DNA of 64,000 nt from Rhodocyclaceae bacterium (GTDB lineage Bacteria; Pseudomonadota; Gammaproteobacteria; Burkholderiales; Rhodocyclaceae). The DNA lies in NCBI GenBank assembly GCA_016718525.1, contig JADKDD010000002.1, positions 1,178,001 to 1,242,000 on the forward strand. The letters are read 5' to 3'. Numbering within the stretch: position 1 is the first letter of the stretch; the number at the start of each line of letters is the position of its first letter. Under the pieces are notes generated by a model. The model did no database searches. It was not told the origin of the DNA and worked only from the letters and a program-made list of their open reading frames with translations. A program made the translations under genes and the position numbers. Positions 34,940 through 43,457 of this stretch are shown one piece after another.

Positions 34940-35215
34940 GTATCGGACGCACCCTGCTTCGGCGACGGGTCGATTGTTCGCGCACGACGGTGGCTATAGA
35001 TGATTGTGCGATCATCAAATACCGAGAGTCAGCAATACACCGGATCGTAGACTTTTTCCTTTGAGCTTACGAGCGTCGGCTGTGACCGAAATACGGTTAC
35101 ATCAAATCCCTAAATTTTCCCCGACCGAGATGTTGCTACAAAAGCTTTTGGATGCCTAAGGCGCGCCGCATAGCTATCATTGAACATCCTAATCGCTCAA
35201 GGGCTAGCGAACCAA
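34940..35215. other. Intergenic stretch with no recognised feature
   Basis: About 276 bases between the broken metallopeptidase gene and the sulfatase remnant. I see no gene, tRNA, terminator or repeat copy here; it may be a decayed junction at the edge of the accessory region. Confidence 0.5.
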
Positions 35216-35790
35216 TTATCGACTCCTACGCCGCCGCCGAACCACAACAAACCCAGCCACCAACACCAGCAAAACCAAAACCCCCGGCAGCGCCCCTTTG
35301 ACGTTCGGCAGCAAGTAATGATGTACCGCATACCGCAGCGCCGCCGACTGCATCTCGAAATCATCCGGCACGGGTAGTACGCGGTTGGCCTTGGCATAGG
35401 CCGCATAGTCGGCCTGCATTTCCTTGACCAGCTCGGGGTGTGTGGCGGCGAGGTCGTTGGCTTCTCCGGGATCTTTTTTCCAGGTCGTACAAATGCCACT
35501 GGCGATCGCCCAGCGGTGGAATGTTTTTGATCAGTTTGTAGGCACCTTTGAACACCGCCTGGCAGCCGGATAGTTCATAGCCGACGGCTTCGGTCAGTCC
35601 ATAGACGCTTGCGGTTTTGCCTTGCACCAGGGCGAGCAGGCTGCGTCCATCCATGGGCTCGACTTGTCTTCCCCGATAGTTTCCGTCGTGCGCGGGTATC
35701 CCTGCGGCTTCCAGCAACGTGGGGACGAGATCGTCGACTTGGTCGGGGGCGCCGGCAATGATCAGCGGTATGCGCAAGCCGGAATCCAGT
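35216..35790 (-). pseudogene. 3' remnant of a sulfatase gene, frameshifted
   Basis: Only the end of an arylsulfatase-type protein remains: GLRIPLIIAGAP, VDDLVPTLLEAAGIP, then WHLYDLEK. At the A6 run (35474-35479 on the minus strand) the frame changes; reading with one A fewer restores DLEKDPGEANDLAATHPEL, the standard sulfatase ending, then a C-terminal membrane anchor and an Arg-rich end. The N-terminal part with the formylglycine motif is absent; homology stops near 35790. The frameshift and truncation together mark it as non-functional. Confidence 0.82.
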
Positions 35791-35908
35791 AGTCGAATCA
35801 AGCGTGGCTATTGTAGAAGCACCAGACCCCCGGCCTTCACACCCCCGCGAAGCGGGAATCAAAGGGATGCAGAGCTCGCCGGGGTGACGACCCGCCTTAG
35901 GAAGTCGC

Positions 35909-35998
35909 CAGTTGAAGTTGGTGTGCAGTGTCGGCTTAGTACAGCCGACCCGCTACGCAGGCGCAAAGCGTGCTTTGCGAAACCCCTGCTCCGCCGCA
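35909..35998 (+). repeat. Composite palindromic repeat, copy 1 (3' end of nasA)
   Basis: CAGTTG, then GTCGGCTTAGTACAGCCGAC (hairpin arms GTCGGCT/AGCCGAC), CCGCT, GCAAAGC-GT-GCTTTGCG (second hairpin) and a CCGCCGCAGT tail. It matches copy 2 at 38647-38745 in inverted orientation over about 85-90 bases. It supplies the last codons and stop of nasA. Confidence 0.85.
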
Positions 35999-38826
35999 GT
36001 CATCCTCCGCAACTCCGGCAAACACGACCCGCACTCCGTGCCACATTTCAGCCGCGTTTGCAGCGCAGGCAAATCCGCGCCGGATTCAATGACTGAAATA
36101 ATTTGCGCTTCTGTAACCCCGAGGCAATTGCATATCGTGCGACTGGCAGCGAGCGGCGCGTTAGGAATTTTGGCGGTCGGCGCGAACAAGTAGCGCAACG
36201 ATTCGCCCAGCGGTTGGCGGGCAAGCATGAGGTCGGCTAGCCAGTCAGTGGCGGCGATTTCTCCGGCGAAAAGCAGGCCGTTGATTTGTCCGCTTGTGTT
36301 GTCAATGTCGGCGTGCTTGATGATGTTGCGCGACTGGTCGGTGTAGTTGGTCATGCGACTGACATCGAACTCCAACGCAGTGCACAATTCGGCGAGCGCA
36401 TCGGCTGGCAAAGGCGCGGCGCTGGCGATTTGGAGCTTAAGCACGGCGTCGTCGCGGCCAGCCAGCGTTAGTGCGGCGTAGTCAAATTGGCCCAGCAAGG
36501 GGCTGAGGCGATTGCGCCAGTGCAGTAGCTTGTCTTCTCCCGCCGTCGTTGATGTGGGCGACGCACGTAACGCGACCACGCGCCATGGCAACTCGGCGAC
36601 TTCGATACGGATGGCGGCATGTTTGAGTTCCGGCTGTTTGGATGTCGGATCGATCGCCGCTTGCATCAGCTCGTTGATACCTGCGTGCGACAGCGATCGT
36701 GCCCCCCAGTGCATAGCGGCGAAGGCTTGGCCGGGTTGGACTTCATCGCCGGATTGAAGCGGCAAAACGATGCTGCCGCGGCGACTGCTGATGCGCGCGA
36801 GTTGACCATTGCTCATGCCGCGTCGCGCGAGGTCGGAGGCGTGCACCATGAGACGTGGCGTGGCTTCGTGGGCATAAAGGCGCGCGCTGCGACCGGTACG
36901 ACTCATGCCGTGCCATTGATCGCGCAGGCGGCCGGTGGTTAGACGAATCGGATATTTGGCATCAGGTGATTCGGCGGTGAGACGCAAGTCGAGTTTGGCA
37001 AAACGTGCGCGGCCATCTGGTGTGGCGAACCTGCCGTCTTGATAGAGACGCGCCGTTCCGGCGGCTGCGGTACTTGCAAACGGCCATTGCTGCGGGCCGA
37101 GTTCATCGAGCTTGGCGTGCGAAAGGCCGCCGATGTCCAGGTCACGGCCGAAGGTAAGCATGGCGTGCTCGTCGTAGATTTGCGCGGCGGTGGTGAAGGG
37201 GAAGAGACTAGACGCCGTGTTGTTAGCACCAACTGGCGAACTCAATCGCGCCTCTAATCGCCGTGCAAAATCCACCACGATTTCCCAATCTGCGCGCGCC
37301 TCCCCGGGCGCATCCACGGCTTTTCGCACACGGGAAATCCTTCGCTCTGAATTTGTCATCGTGCCGTCCTTTTCACCCCATGTCGCTGCGGGCAACAGCA
37401 GATCGGCGTAATTACAAGTCTCGGTGTCGGCAAAGCAATCTTGCACCACGACAAATTCTGCGGCGAGCAGGGCTTCACGCACTTTGGCTTGATCGGGCAG
37501 CGAGTGCGCGGGGTTGGTGCAGGCGATCCACACGGCTTTGATTTTCCCGTCGCGAATCGCATCAAACATTTCCACGGCGGTTTTGCCCGGTGCTGATGAA
37601 AGTACGGGAACACCCCACAGCGCAGCAAGCTCAGCGCGGTCGCTGGCGTTATCCAGAGCGCGGTGCCCCGGCAACAGATTCGCCATCGCGCCAACTTCGC
37701 GACCACCCATGGCATTGGGTTGCCCGGTCAGCGAAAACGGTCCCATGCCGGGTTTGCCAATCTTGCCGGTAGCAAGGTGCAGGTGAATTAGCACGGCATT
37801 GTTGCTGGTGCCGTGGATAGATTGATTGAGTCCCTGGCACCACATCGACAACGGGGCTTTTGCTTCACCGAACCAGCGCGCGGCTTGAATGATTTGCTCA
37901 GCGGTCACACCACACACTGCCGCCGCCGCGCCCGGAGTGACCTCGCTGACTTGGGCACGCAACGCATCAAAGCCGGTGGTGTGTGCGGCGATGAATTGTC
38001 GATCGACAAAGCCTTCCCATAGCAGCACATGCAACATCGCCGCGTAAAGAATCACGTCGCTGCCTGGCGTGATGGCCAGATGCATATCCGCCACCGCGGC
38101 GGTGTCTGTTTTGCGCGGGTCGATCACGATGATCCTGAGATTCGGATTCGCGGCTTTCGCCGCTTCAATCCGGCGAAACACGATCGGATGCGCCCAGGCC
38201 GTGTTGCTGCCGGTCAGCAAAAACAAATCGGCGAGCGCGATGTCTTCATAACTGCACGGCACGGCATCGCTCCCCAGCGTGGCCTTGTATCCAGCCACCG
38301 CCGACGACATGCACAAACGGGAGTTGGAGTCGATATTGTTGGTGCCGATCAGCGCGCGCGCCAGTTTGTTAAAAACGTAGTAGTCCTCGGTCAGCAGCTG
38401 ACCGGATATGTAGAACGCCACCGCATCGGGTCCGTGATCTTTGATGATGCCGGCGAATTTTTTGGCGGCAGTGTCGAGTGCGTCATCCCAAGTGACTTTG
38501 GTCCGCGGGTCAGAACGCGATAGACGGAGCTCGGGGTACAGCGCTCGCCCGGTGATTTGGGTCGTCAAATGCAGTGTCGATCCTTTGCTGCACAGACGAC
38601 CGAAGTTAGCGGGGTGATCAGGGTCGCCGCGAATTCCGGTGATGCGTCTTAACGGCGGCGGAACGGGGGTTTCGCAAAGCACTGCTTTGCGCCCGTGGAG
38701 CGGGTCGGCTGGACTAAGCCGACACTCCACGTCAGCGCCAACTGAGGAGATGATGACGCCGCAACCGGTGCCGCAATAACAGCAAACGGATTTGGTTTCG
38801 GTGACGAACTGCTCAGGCGCGTTCAA
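35953..38826 (-). CDS. nasA: Assimilatory nitrate reductase, catalytic subunit
   Basis: Molybdopterin enzyme reducing nitrate to nitrite in the cytoplasm. Seen: 4Fe-4S ligands CCYCGTGC near the start and FGRLCSKG, the long molybdopterin domains and a C-terminal BFD-like 2Fe-2S domain (CNC, then KCGTECGSC). TTG at 38826, 13 bases after nirD, is chosen; an ATG at 38877 would overlap nirD by 38 bases. Unusual: residues 28-60, between the third and fourth 4Fe-4S cysteines, and the last residues (QGFRKARFAPA) are encoded by two inverted copies of a palindromic repeat, and SSPVGANNTASS by another repeat copy. The frame stays open, so the enzyme may still work. Confidence 0.93.
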   Translation of the reverse strand: MNAPEQFVTETKSVCCYCGTGCGVIISSVGADVECRLSPADPLHGRKAVLCETPVPPPLRRITGIRGDPDHPANFGRLCSKGSTLHLTTQITGRALYPELRLSRSDPRTKVTWDDALDTAAKKFAGIIKDHGPDAVAFYISGQLLTEDYYVFNKLARALIGTNNIDSNSRLCMSSAVAGYKATLGSDAVPCSYEDIALADLFLLTGSNTAWAHPIVFRRIEAAKAANPNLRIIVIDPRKTDTAAVADMHLAITPGSDVILYAAMLHVLLWEGFVDRQFIAAHTTGFDALRAQVSEVTPGAAAAVCGVTAEQIIQAARWFGEAKAPLSMWCQGLNQSIHGTSNNAVLIHLHLATGKIGKPGMGPFSLTGQPNAMGGREVGAMANLLPGHRALDNASDRAELAALWGVPVLSSAPGKTAVEMFDAIRDGKIKAVWIACTNPAHSLPDQAKVREALLAAEFVVVQDCFADTETCNYADLLLPAATWGEKDGTMTNSERRISRVRKAVDAPGEARADWEIVVDFARRLEARLSSPVGANNTASSLFPFTTAAQIYDEHAMLTFGRDLDIGGLSHAKLDELGPQQWPFASTAAAGTARLYQDGRFATPDGRARFAKLDLRLTAESPDAKYPIRLTTGRLRDQWHGMSRTGRSARLYAHEATPRLMVHASDLARRGMSNGQLARISSRRGSIVLPLQSGDEVQPGQAFAAMHWGARSLSHAGINELMQAAIDPTSKQPELKHAAIRIEVAELPWRVVALRASPTSTTAGEDKLLHWRNRLSPLLGQFDYAALTLAGRDDAVLKLQIASAAPLPADALAELCTALEFDVSRMTNYTDQSRNIIKHADIDNTSGQINGLLFAGEIAATDWLADLMLARQPLGESLRYLFAPTAKIPNAPLAASRTICNCLGVTEAQIISVIESGADLPALQTRLKCGTECGSCLPELRRMTAAEQGFRKARFAPA
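37212..37238 (+). repeat. Dispersed repeat copy inside nasA
   Basis: ACGCCGTGTTGTT followed by AGCACCAACTGGCGA. On the minus strand it is translated as part of SSPVGANNTASS within nasA, with the reading frame kept. Confidence 0.75.
38647..38745 (-). repeat. Composite palindromic repeat, copy 2 (5' end of nasA)
   Basis: On the minus strand it reads CAGTTGGCGCTGACG, GTCGGCTTAGTCCAGCCGAC, CCGCTCCACGGGC, GCAAAGCAGTGCTTTGCG and a CCGCCGCCGTT tail, paralleling copy 1. It encodes nasA residues 28-60, an insertion missing from ordinary relatives. Confidence 0.85.
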
Positions 38827-38839
38827 GAAATGCAGACCA

Positions 38840-39160
38840 TCAATCCCGGCTGACCTGCAACCAAACCACGCCATCACTCAGTCGCGTTGGAAAGGTTCTC
38901 GCGCAACCTTCATCCGGAGAACACGCCGTTCCGGTATCCAGCGAAATGTTCCAGCCGTGGAGCGGGCAGGTCACTTTGTTTCCGTGCATGATTCCTTGCG
39001 AAAGCGGCCCGCCTTTGTGCGGACAGACATCCTCCACTGCAAAAACCGTGTTGTCGCTGCTTCGAAATATCGCAATGTTCGGGCGGTTCATCCGGGACAT
39101 GACACGACTCCCCAGCACGGGGATTTCATCAATGGGGCAAAGCTTCAGCCATGCGCTCAT
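38840..39160 (-). CDS. nirD: Nitrite reductase (NADH) small subunit
   Basis: A 106-residue Rieske-type partner of NirB. Unlike the E. coli version, both Rieske ligand pairs are present: VCPHKGGP and TCPLHGWN, so it probably carries a 2Fe-2S cluster. It overlaps the end of nirB by 32 bases and is followed by nasA, so nitrite and nitrate reductases are made together. Confidence 0.94.
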   Translation of the reverse strand: MSAWLKLCPIDEIPVLGSRVMSRMNRPNIAIFRSSDNTVFAVEDVCPHKGGPLSQGIMHGNKVTCPLHGWNISLDTGTACSPDEGCARTFPTRLSDGVVWLQVSRD

Positions 39161-41669
39161 TGGTACCTCCTTTCAAATTTTCCATGGCGAGCAGCGGGGT
39201 GAATTCCCGTAGCAAATTTGCAGTCTCCGTGCTCGACGTAGGGGTAAGCGCGCGTTCCGCCCACGGGTCAATTGCCCCCTGCACGGCGTAAAGCAGACGT
39301 TCGCGCAACAGCGCACGACTTTGCGCATCTTCCACCACGCGTTGCTTGATGTATTCCAAACCGACGCGCTGCACGAAGTGCACGGTGCGTTCCAGATACC
39401 AACCCTCTTCGCGATACAACTGCAAAAACGCCGCCGAATATTCCATCACCTCATTGTCATCCTTGACCTTGCTCAGGAACTCCGCGACTTCGGTTTTGAT
39501 ACCACCATTGCCCGCGACATAGAGTTCGTAACCGGAATCCACGCCAATGACACCGACATCCTTGATGCCCGCCTCGGCACAATTGCGTGGACAGCCGGAT
39601 ACCGCCAGTTTCACTTTGTGCGGACTCCACATGCCGAACAGCATTTTTTCCAGCTTCATTCCCATATCCATTGAGCGCTGGGTGCCAAAGCGGCAATGCT
39701 CGGAACCCACACAGGTCTTTACCGTGCGCAGACTTTTTCCATAGGCGTGACCGGAAACCATGCCTGCCGCGCCGAGATCAGCCCAGATCGCTGGCAAGTC
39801 AACCTTTCTTGCACCGAGTAAATCGATACGTTGACCCCCGGTAACCTTCAACGTTGGAATCGCGAATTTCTCGGCAACATCGGCGATCGCCCGGAGTTCG
39901 TCGGGGGTCGTCAGTCCGCCCCACATGCGCGGAACGACAGAATAGGTGCCGTCCTTTTGAATGTTGGCATGAGCGCGCTCGTTGATGTAGCGCGACTGCG
40001 GATCGTCCTGCGCTTCGTGCGGCCAGGTTGAAATCAAATAGTAGTTGAGCGCCGGACGGCAGGTAGCGCAACCGTTCGGCGTTTTCCATTCGAGTGCTTT
40101 CATCACTGCGCCGGTGGTGAGCATTTTGGTCGCGCGAATTGCCTCGCGCACTTCGCCGTGTGTGTGTTCGGTGCAGGCGCACACTGTTTTTTCATTTCGA
40201 TTGACCGGCACAAACGCACCACCCAGCGTGTTGGCCAGAAGTTGCTCAACCAATCCGGTACAAGAGCCGCACGAAGAGGACGCCTTGGTGTGCTTTTTCA
40301 CTTCGTCGAGCGTGAACAATCCTTGCTCGCGAATCGCCTTGACGATGGTGCCTTTGCACACCCCGTTGCAGCCGCAGACTTCCGCAGTGTCGGCCATCGC
40401 TGCAGCCTTGCTGATGCCGGCATGCCCGACATCACCGATTTGATTATTGGTGAAGGCATCGCCAAACATCAGCGAGTCGCGAATCGCGCTGACATCTGTT
40501 TTTTCTTTCAGCAATTGAAAATACCAACTGCCATCGGTAGTATCGCCATACAACACTGCGCCGATCAACTTGTTCTTTTCAATCACCAGTCGTTTGTAGA
40601 CGCCGCCATTTTTGTCGTGCAGGACAATGTCTTCGAGACCGTCGCCGCTGCCGAAATTTCCTGCCGAAAATACATCCACACCGGTAACCTTGAGTTTGGT
40701 CGAAGTCACCGAACCCTGATAGCGCCCAATGCCGAATTCGGCCAAATGATTGGCGCAAACTTTGGCTTGCTCGAACAGCGGCGCGACCAAGCCATACACC
40801 GTGCCGCGATGTGTCGCGCATTCTCCTACGGCGTAGATGCGCGGGTCAAAAGTCTGCAAAGTGTCGGAGACCACGATACCTTTGTCGCAATGCAAACCTG
40901 CAGCTTGTGCCAGCGCGGTATTGGGGCGGATGCCAGCTGCCATCACCACGAGATCCGCGGGAATTTCGCTGCCGTCTTTGAAACGCACCTTGCCGACCCG
41001 ACCGGACTTGGCGGCAATCAGCGATTCGGTTTGCATGCCGAGCAAAAATTTCAGTCCTTTGCTTTCCAGCGACGCCTGCAACATTTCCGCACCGGCACGG
41101 TCCAGCTGGCGCTCCATAATCACGTCGAGGATATGCACCACAGTGACGTCCATGCCGCGCAAGCGCAGACCGTTGGCGGCTTCCAGCCCAAGCAGGCCGG
41201 CACCGATCACCACCGCGTGTTTGTGATTGGCGGCTGCCGAAATCATCGCTTCGGTGTCGGCAATATCGCGATAGGCGATCACGCCTTCAAGATCTTTTCC
41301 AGGCACCGGCAACATGAACGGCAATGAGCCTGTGGCGATGAGCAGACGATCGTAGTCTACGCAAGTCTTGTCATCAGCAATCACTTGTCTCGCCACACGA
41401 TCAATTTTCACCACGCGCTTGCCCGCGTGTAGCGTGATCCGATTTTGCTGGTACCAATTGGCATCGTTGAGCACGATGTCGGCAAGTGTCATTTCGCCCG
41501 CCAAAACCGGCGACAGCAAAATCCGGTTGTAGTTGCCATGTGGCTCGGCGCCAAACACAGTGATGTCGTAAAGGTCTGGCGCAAGTTTCAGCAGTTCTTC
41601 AACTGCACGAATGCCGGCCATGCCGTTGCCTACGACGACGAGCCTTGGTCTGCGCATTGGTTTGTCCAT
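39129..41669 (-). CDS. nirB: Nitrite reductase (NADH) large subunit
   Basis: A sirohaem enzyme of 846 residues reducing nitrite to ammonia with NADH. Domains in order: FAD/NAD reductase (VVGNGMAGIRAVEEL at the start), BFD-like 2Fe-2S domain (VCGCNGVCKG...SSCGSC), and the nitrite/sulfite reductase halves with the cluster ligands TCVGSEHCRFG and SGCPRNCAEA. ATG 41669 is used; a GTG at 41675 is also possible and would overlap nrtD by four bases. Third enzyme-level step of the nitrate operon; ends inside nirD. Confidence 0.95.
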   Translation of the reverse strand: MDKPMRRPRLVVVGNGMAGIRAVEELLKLAPDLYDITVFGAEPHGNYNRILLSPVLAGEMTLADIVLNDANWYQQNRITLHAGKRVVKIDRVARQVIADDKTCVDYDRLLIATGSLPFMLPVPGKDLEGVIAYRDIADTEAMISAAANHKHAVVIGAGLLGLEAANGLRLRGMDVTVVHILDVIMERQLDRAGAEMLQASLESKGLKFLLGMQTESLIAAKSGRVGKVRFKDGSEIPADLVVMAAGIRPNTALAQAAGLHCDKGIVVSDTLQTFDPRIYAVGECATHRGTVYGLVAPLFEQAKVCANHLAEFGIGRYQGSVTSTKLKVTGVDVFSAGNFGSGDGLEDIVLHDKNGGVYKRLVIEKNKLIGAVLYGDTTDGSWYFQLLKEKTDVSAIRDSLMFGDAFTNNQIGDVGHAGISKAAAMADTAEVCGCNGVCKGTIVKAIREQGLFTLDEVKKHTKASSSCGSCTGLVEQLLANTLGGAFVPVNRNEKTVCACTEHTHGEVREAIRATKMLTTGAVMKALEWKTPNGCATCRPALNYYLISTWPHEAQDDPQSRYINERAHANIQKDGTYSVVPRMWGGLTTPDELRAIADVAEKFAIPTLKVTGGQRIDLLGARKVDLPAIWADLGAAGMVSGHAYGKSLRTVKTCVGSEHCRFGTQRSMDMGMKLEKMLFGMWSPHKVKLAVSGCPRNCAEAGIKDVGVIGVDSGYELYVAGNGGIKTEVAEFLSKVKDDNEVMEYSAAFLQLYREEGWYLERTVHFVQRVGLEYIKQRVVEDAQSRALLRERLLYAVQGAIDPWAERALTPTSSTETANLLREFTPLLAMENLKGGTNERMAEALPH

Positions 41670-41671
41670 AA

Positions 41672-42481
41672 TCACGCCGCCTTTTTGACTTGTTTGCGGT
41701 AGAGGAAGTCCATCACTGCTGCGCGATAGCTTAAATATTCGGGGTCGGTGCTCAGCGCCAAACGATCACGCGGGCGGGGCAGGGCGATGGTCAAAATTTC
41801 ACCTATCGTTGCGGCTGGACCATTGCTCATCATGACAATCCGATCCGACAAGAGTACCGCCTCGTCGACATCGTGCGTGACCATGACCACTGTGGCACCG
41901 GTTTTGGCCAACACACCATTGAGTTCGTCCTGCAAACTGGCACGGGTCAATGCATCGAGCGCACCGAACGGCTCATCCATCAATAGAATTTTCGGTTCCA
42001 TGGCGAAGGCGCGCGCGATGCCTACACGCTGTTTCATGCCGCCGGAAATTTCATGCGGATATTTATCCATCGCGTGCTCCATGTGCACCATTTGCAGCGC
42101 AGCAACCACGCGCGCATTGAGGCGGCTGACGCGCTCCTTGCGGCCGAATACACGTTCAACCGCGAGCATGACGTTACCGGCACAGGTGAGCCACGGCAAC
42201 AGGCTGTGGTTTTGAAACACGACTGCGCGCTCCGGAGACGGCCCGGCGATTTCTCGCTCATTGCAGAGCAAGACGCCACTGCTGGGCAACGTAAGCCCGG
42301 CGATCAAATTTAGTAAAGTTGATTTTCCGCAACCGGAGTGCCCGATCAGGGTGACGACCTCGCCTTCATTGACCGCCAGATTGATGTTTTGCAGCGCGAC
42401 GAATTTGCCTTGTTTGGTGTTAAAGCTCTGGCCGACATTCTCGACTTTGAGCAGCGATTTGGTTGTTGAATTCATCATCAC
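41672..42481 (-). CDS. nrtD: Nitrate ABC transporter ATP-binding protein
   Basis: A 269-residue ABC ATPase energising nitrate uptake. Walker A GHSGCGKST, signature SGGMKQRVGIARA and Walker B ILLMDEPFGALDAL are all intact. It belongs to the nitrate/sulfonate/taurine group, and the surrounding nitrate genes settle the substrate. It overlaps nrtB by four bases as ATGA, which supports the start chosen from three adjacent ATG codons. Confidence 0.94.
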   Translation of the reverse strand: MMMNSTTKSLLKVENVGQSFNTKQGKFVALQNINLAVNEGEVVTLIGHSGCGKSTLLNLIAGLTLPSSGVLLCNEREIAGPSPERAVVFQNHSLLPWLTCAGNVMLAVERVFGRKERVSRLNARVVAALQMVHMEHAMDKYPHEISGGMKQRVGIARAFAMEPKILLMDEPFGALDALTRASLQDELNGVLAKTGATVVMVTHDVDEAVLLSDRIVMMSNGPAATIGEILTIALPRPRDRLALSTDPEYLSYRAAVMDFLYRKQVKKAA

Positions 42482-43443
42482 CTTGCCTCGTAGCTGAAAC
42501 GTTTTGCCATCAACAACAACGCTTGTTCGAGTACCAAACCGACCGCACCGATCACGAATATCGCAATCAAAATATGCTCAACCTTGAGGTTGTTCCATTC
42601 GTCCCAGACCCAGAAGCCGATACCGACACCGCCGGTCAGCATTTCAGCGGCGACGATGACCAACCAGGCGGTGCCGATAGACAGGCGAATTCCCGTGAGC
42701 ATGTAGGGCAGTACGGCGGGGAAGAGGATTTTGGTGACTACTTGCGATTCGGGCAGCGCCAACACCCGGGCGACGTTGAGATAATCCTGCGGTACGCGCT
42801 GCACGCCTTGCGCCGTGTTCATGATCATTGGCCAGATCGAACAAATGAAAATTGTCCATGTTGCCGCCGGATCGGCGCGTTGGAAGACCAACAGTCCAAT
42901 TGGCAGCCATGCCAATGGCGACACCGGGCGTAGCAGGCTGATGATCGGGTCGAACATCCGACTCATGAACGTAAAGCGACCGAGCATGAAGCCCAGCGGG
43001 ATGCCGATCAGTGCCGCCAAACCAAAGCCGACGCCGACACGCTTCAATGAGGCCAACACATTCCAGCCTATGCCTTGATCGTTCGGGCCGTTGCGATAAA
43101 ACGGATTGGCGAAGATGATCTGCGCCGCTTCCCACGTCTTCACCGGACTAGGGATGTTGGCGTTGCGCATCGATACGATTGACCAAATCAAAAGCAACAG
43201 TGCGGCGCCAACCAATGGCGGCAGCAGGCGACGGACTACCTCGTATGTCACCTCGCGTCTTGCACGCGCACGCACAGCTTGAATTTGCTGACCGCGCTCA
43301 ACACTTGTCGCACCCGTTTCGGGTATTGGAGCGGCAAGGCTAATCAGCGGTTCGCCAGTTGGTGCTGATGAGACGGCCTTCGCGGTTACTGCCGAACTGG
43401 CAGTTGGAATAATGCCCGGTTTCTTGAGTGCAAGCACTGTCAT
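42478..43443 (-). CDS. nrtB: Nitrate ABC transporter permease
   Basis: Inner-membrane permease of 321 residues with about six helices and the EAA-like cytoplasmic loop (NVARVLALPESQVVTKILFPAVLPY). The first 60 or so residues before VRRLLPPLVGAALLLL are a soluble, Ala/Pro-rich extension not usual in this family; part of it (AVSSAPTGEPL) is encoded by a dispersed repeat. ATG 43443 lies 14 bases after nrtA; the in-frame extension to 43512 runs into nrtA and is not used. Confidence 0.92.
   Translation of the reverse strand: MTVLALKKPGIIPTASSAVTAKAVSSAPTGEPLISLAAPIPETGATSVERGQQIQAVRARARREVTYEVVRRLLPPLVGAALLLLIWSIVSMRNANIPSPVKTWEAAQIIFANPFYRNGPNDQGIGWNVLASLKRVGVGFGLAALIGIPLGFMLGRFTFMSRMFDPIISLLRPVSPLAWLPIGLLVFQRADPAATWTIFICSIWPMIMNTAQGVQRVPQDYLNVARVLALPESQVVTKILFPAVLPYMLTGIRLSIGTAWLVIVAAEMLTGGVGIGFWVWDEWNNLKVEHILIAIFVIGAVGLVLEQALLLMAKRFSYEAR
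43352..43378 (-). repeat. Dispersed repeat copy inside nrtB
   Basis: Minus-strand GGCCGTCTCATC followed by AGCACCAACTGGCGA, within the N-terminal extension of the permease. It is read in the opposite frame direction to the nasA and dprA copies, yet also without stop codons. Confidence 0.7.
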
Positions 43444-43457
43444 CTGGGTACTCCCGT

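Noticed and set aside
34940..35215. Possible tRNA or attachment site at the edge of the accessory region
   Set aside because: No tRNA-like arms, T-loop sequence or direct repeats could be found by eye.
40158..41327. 389-codon open frame on the plus strand
   Set aside because: Lies wholly opposite nirB, has no recognisable domain and its composition follows the codon pattern of the real gene.
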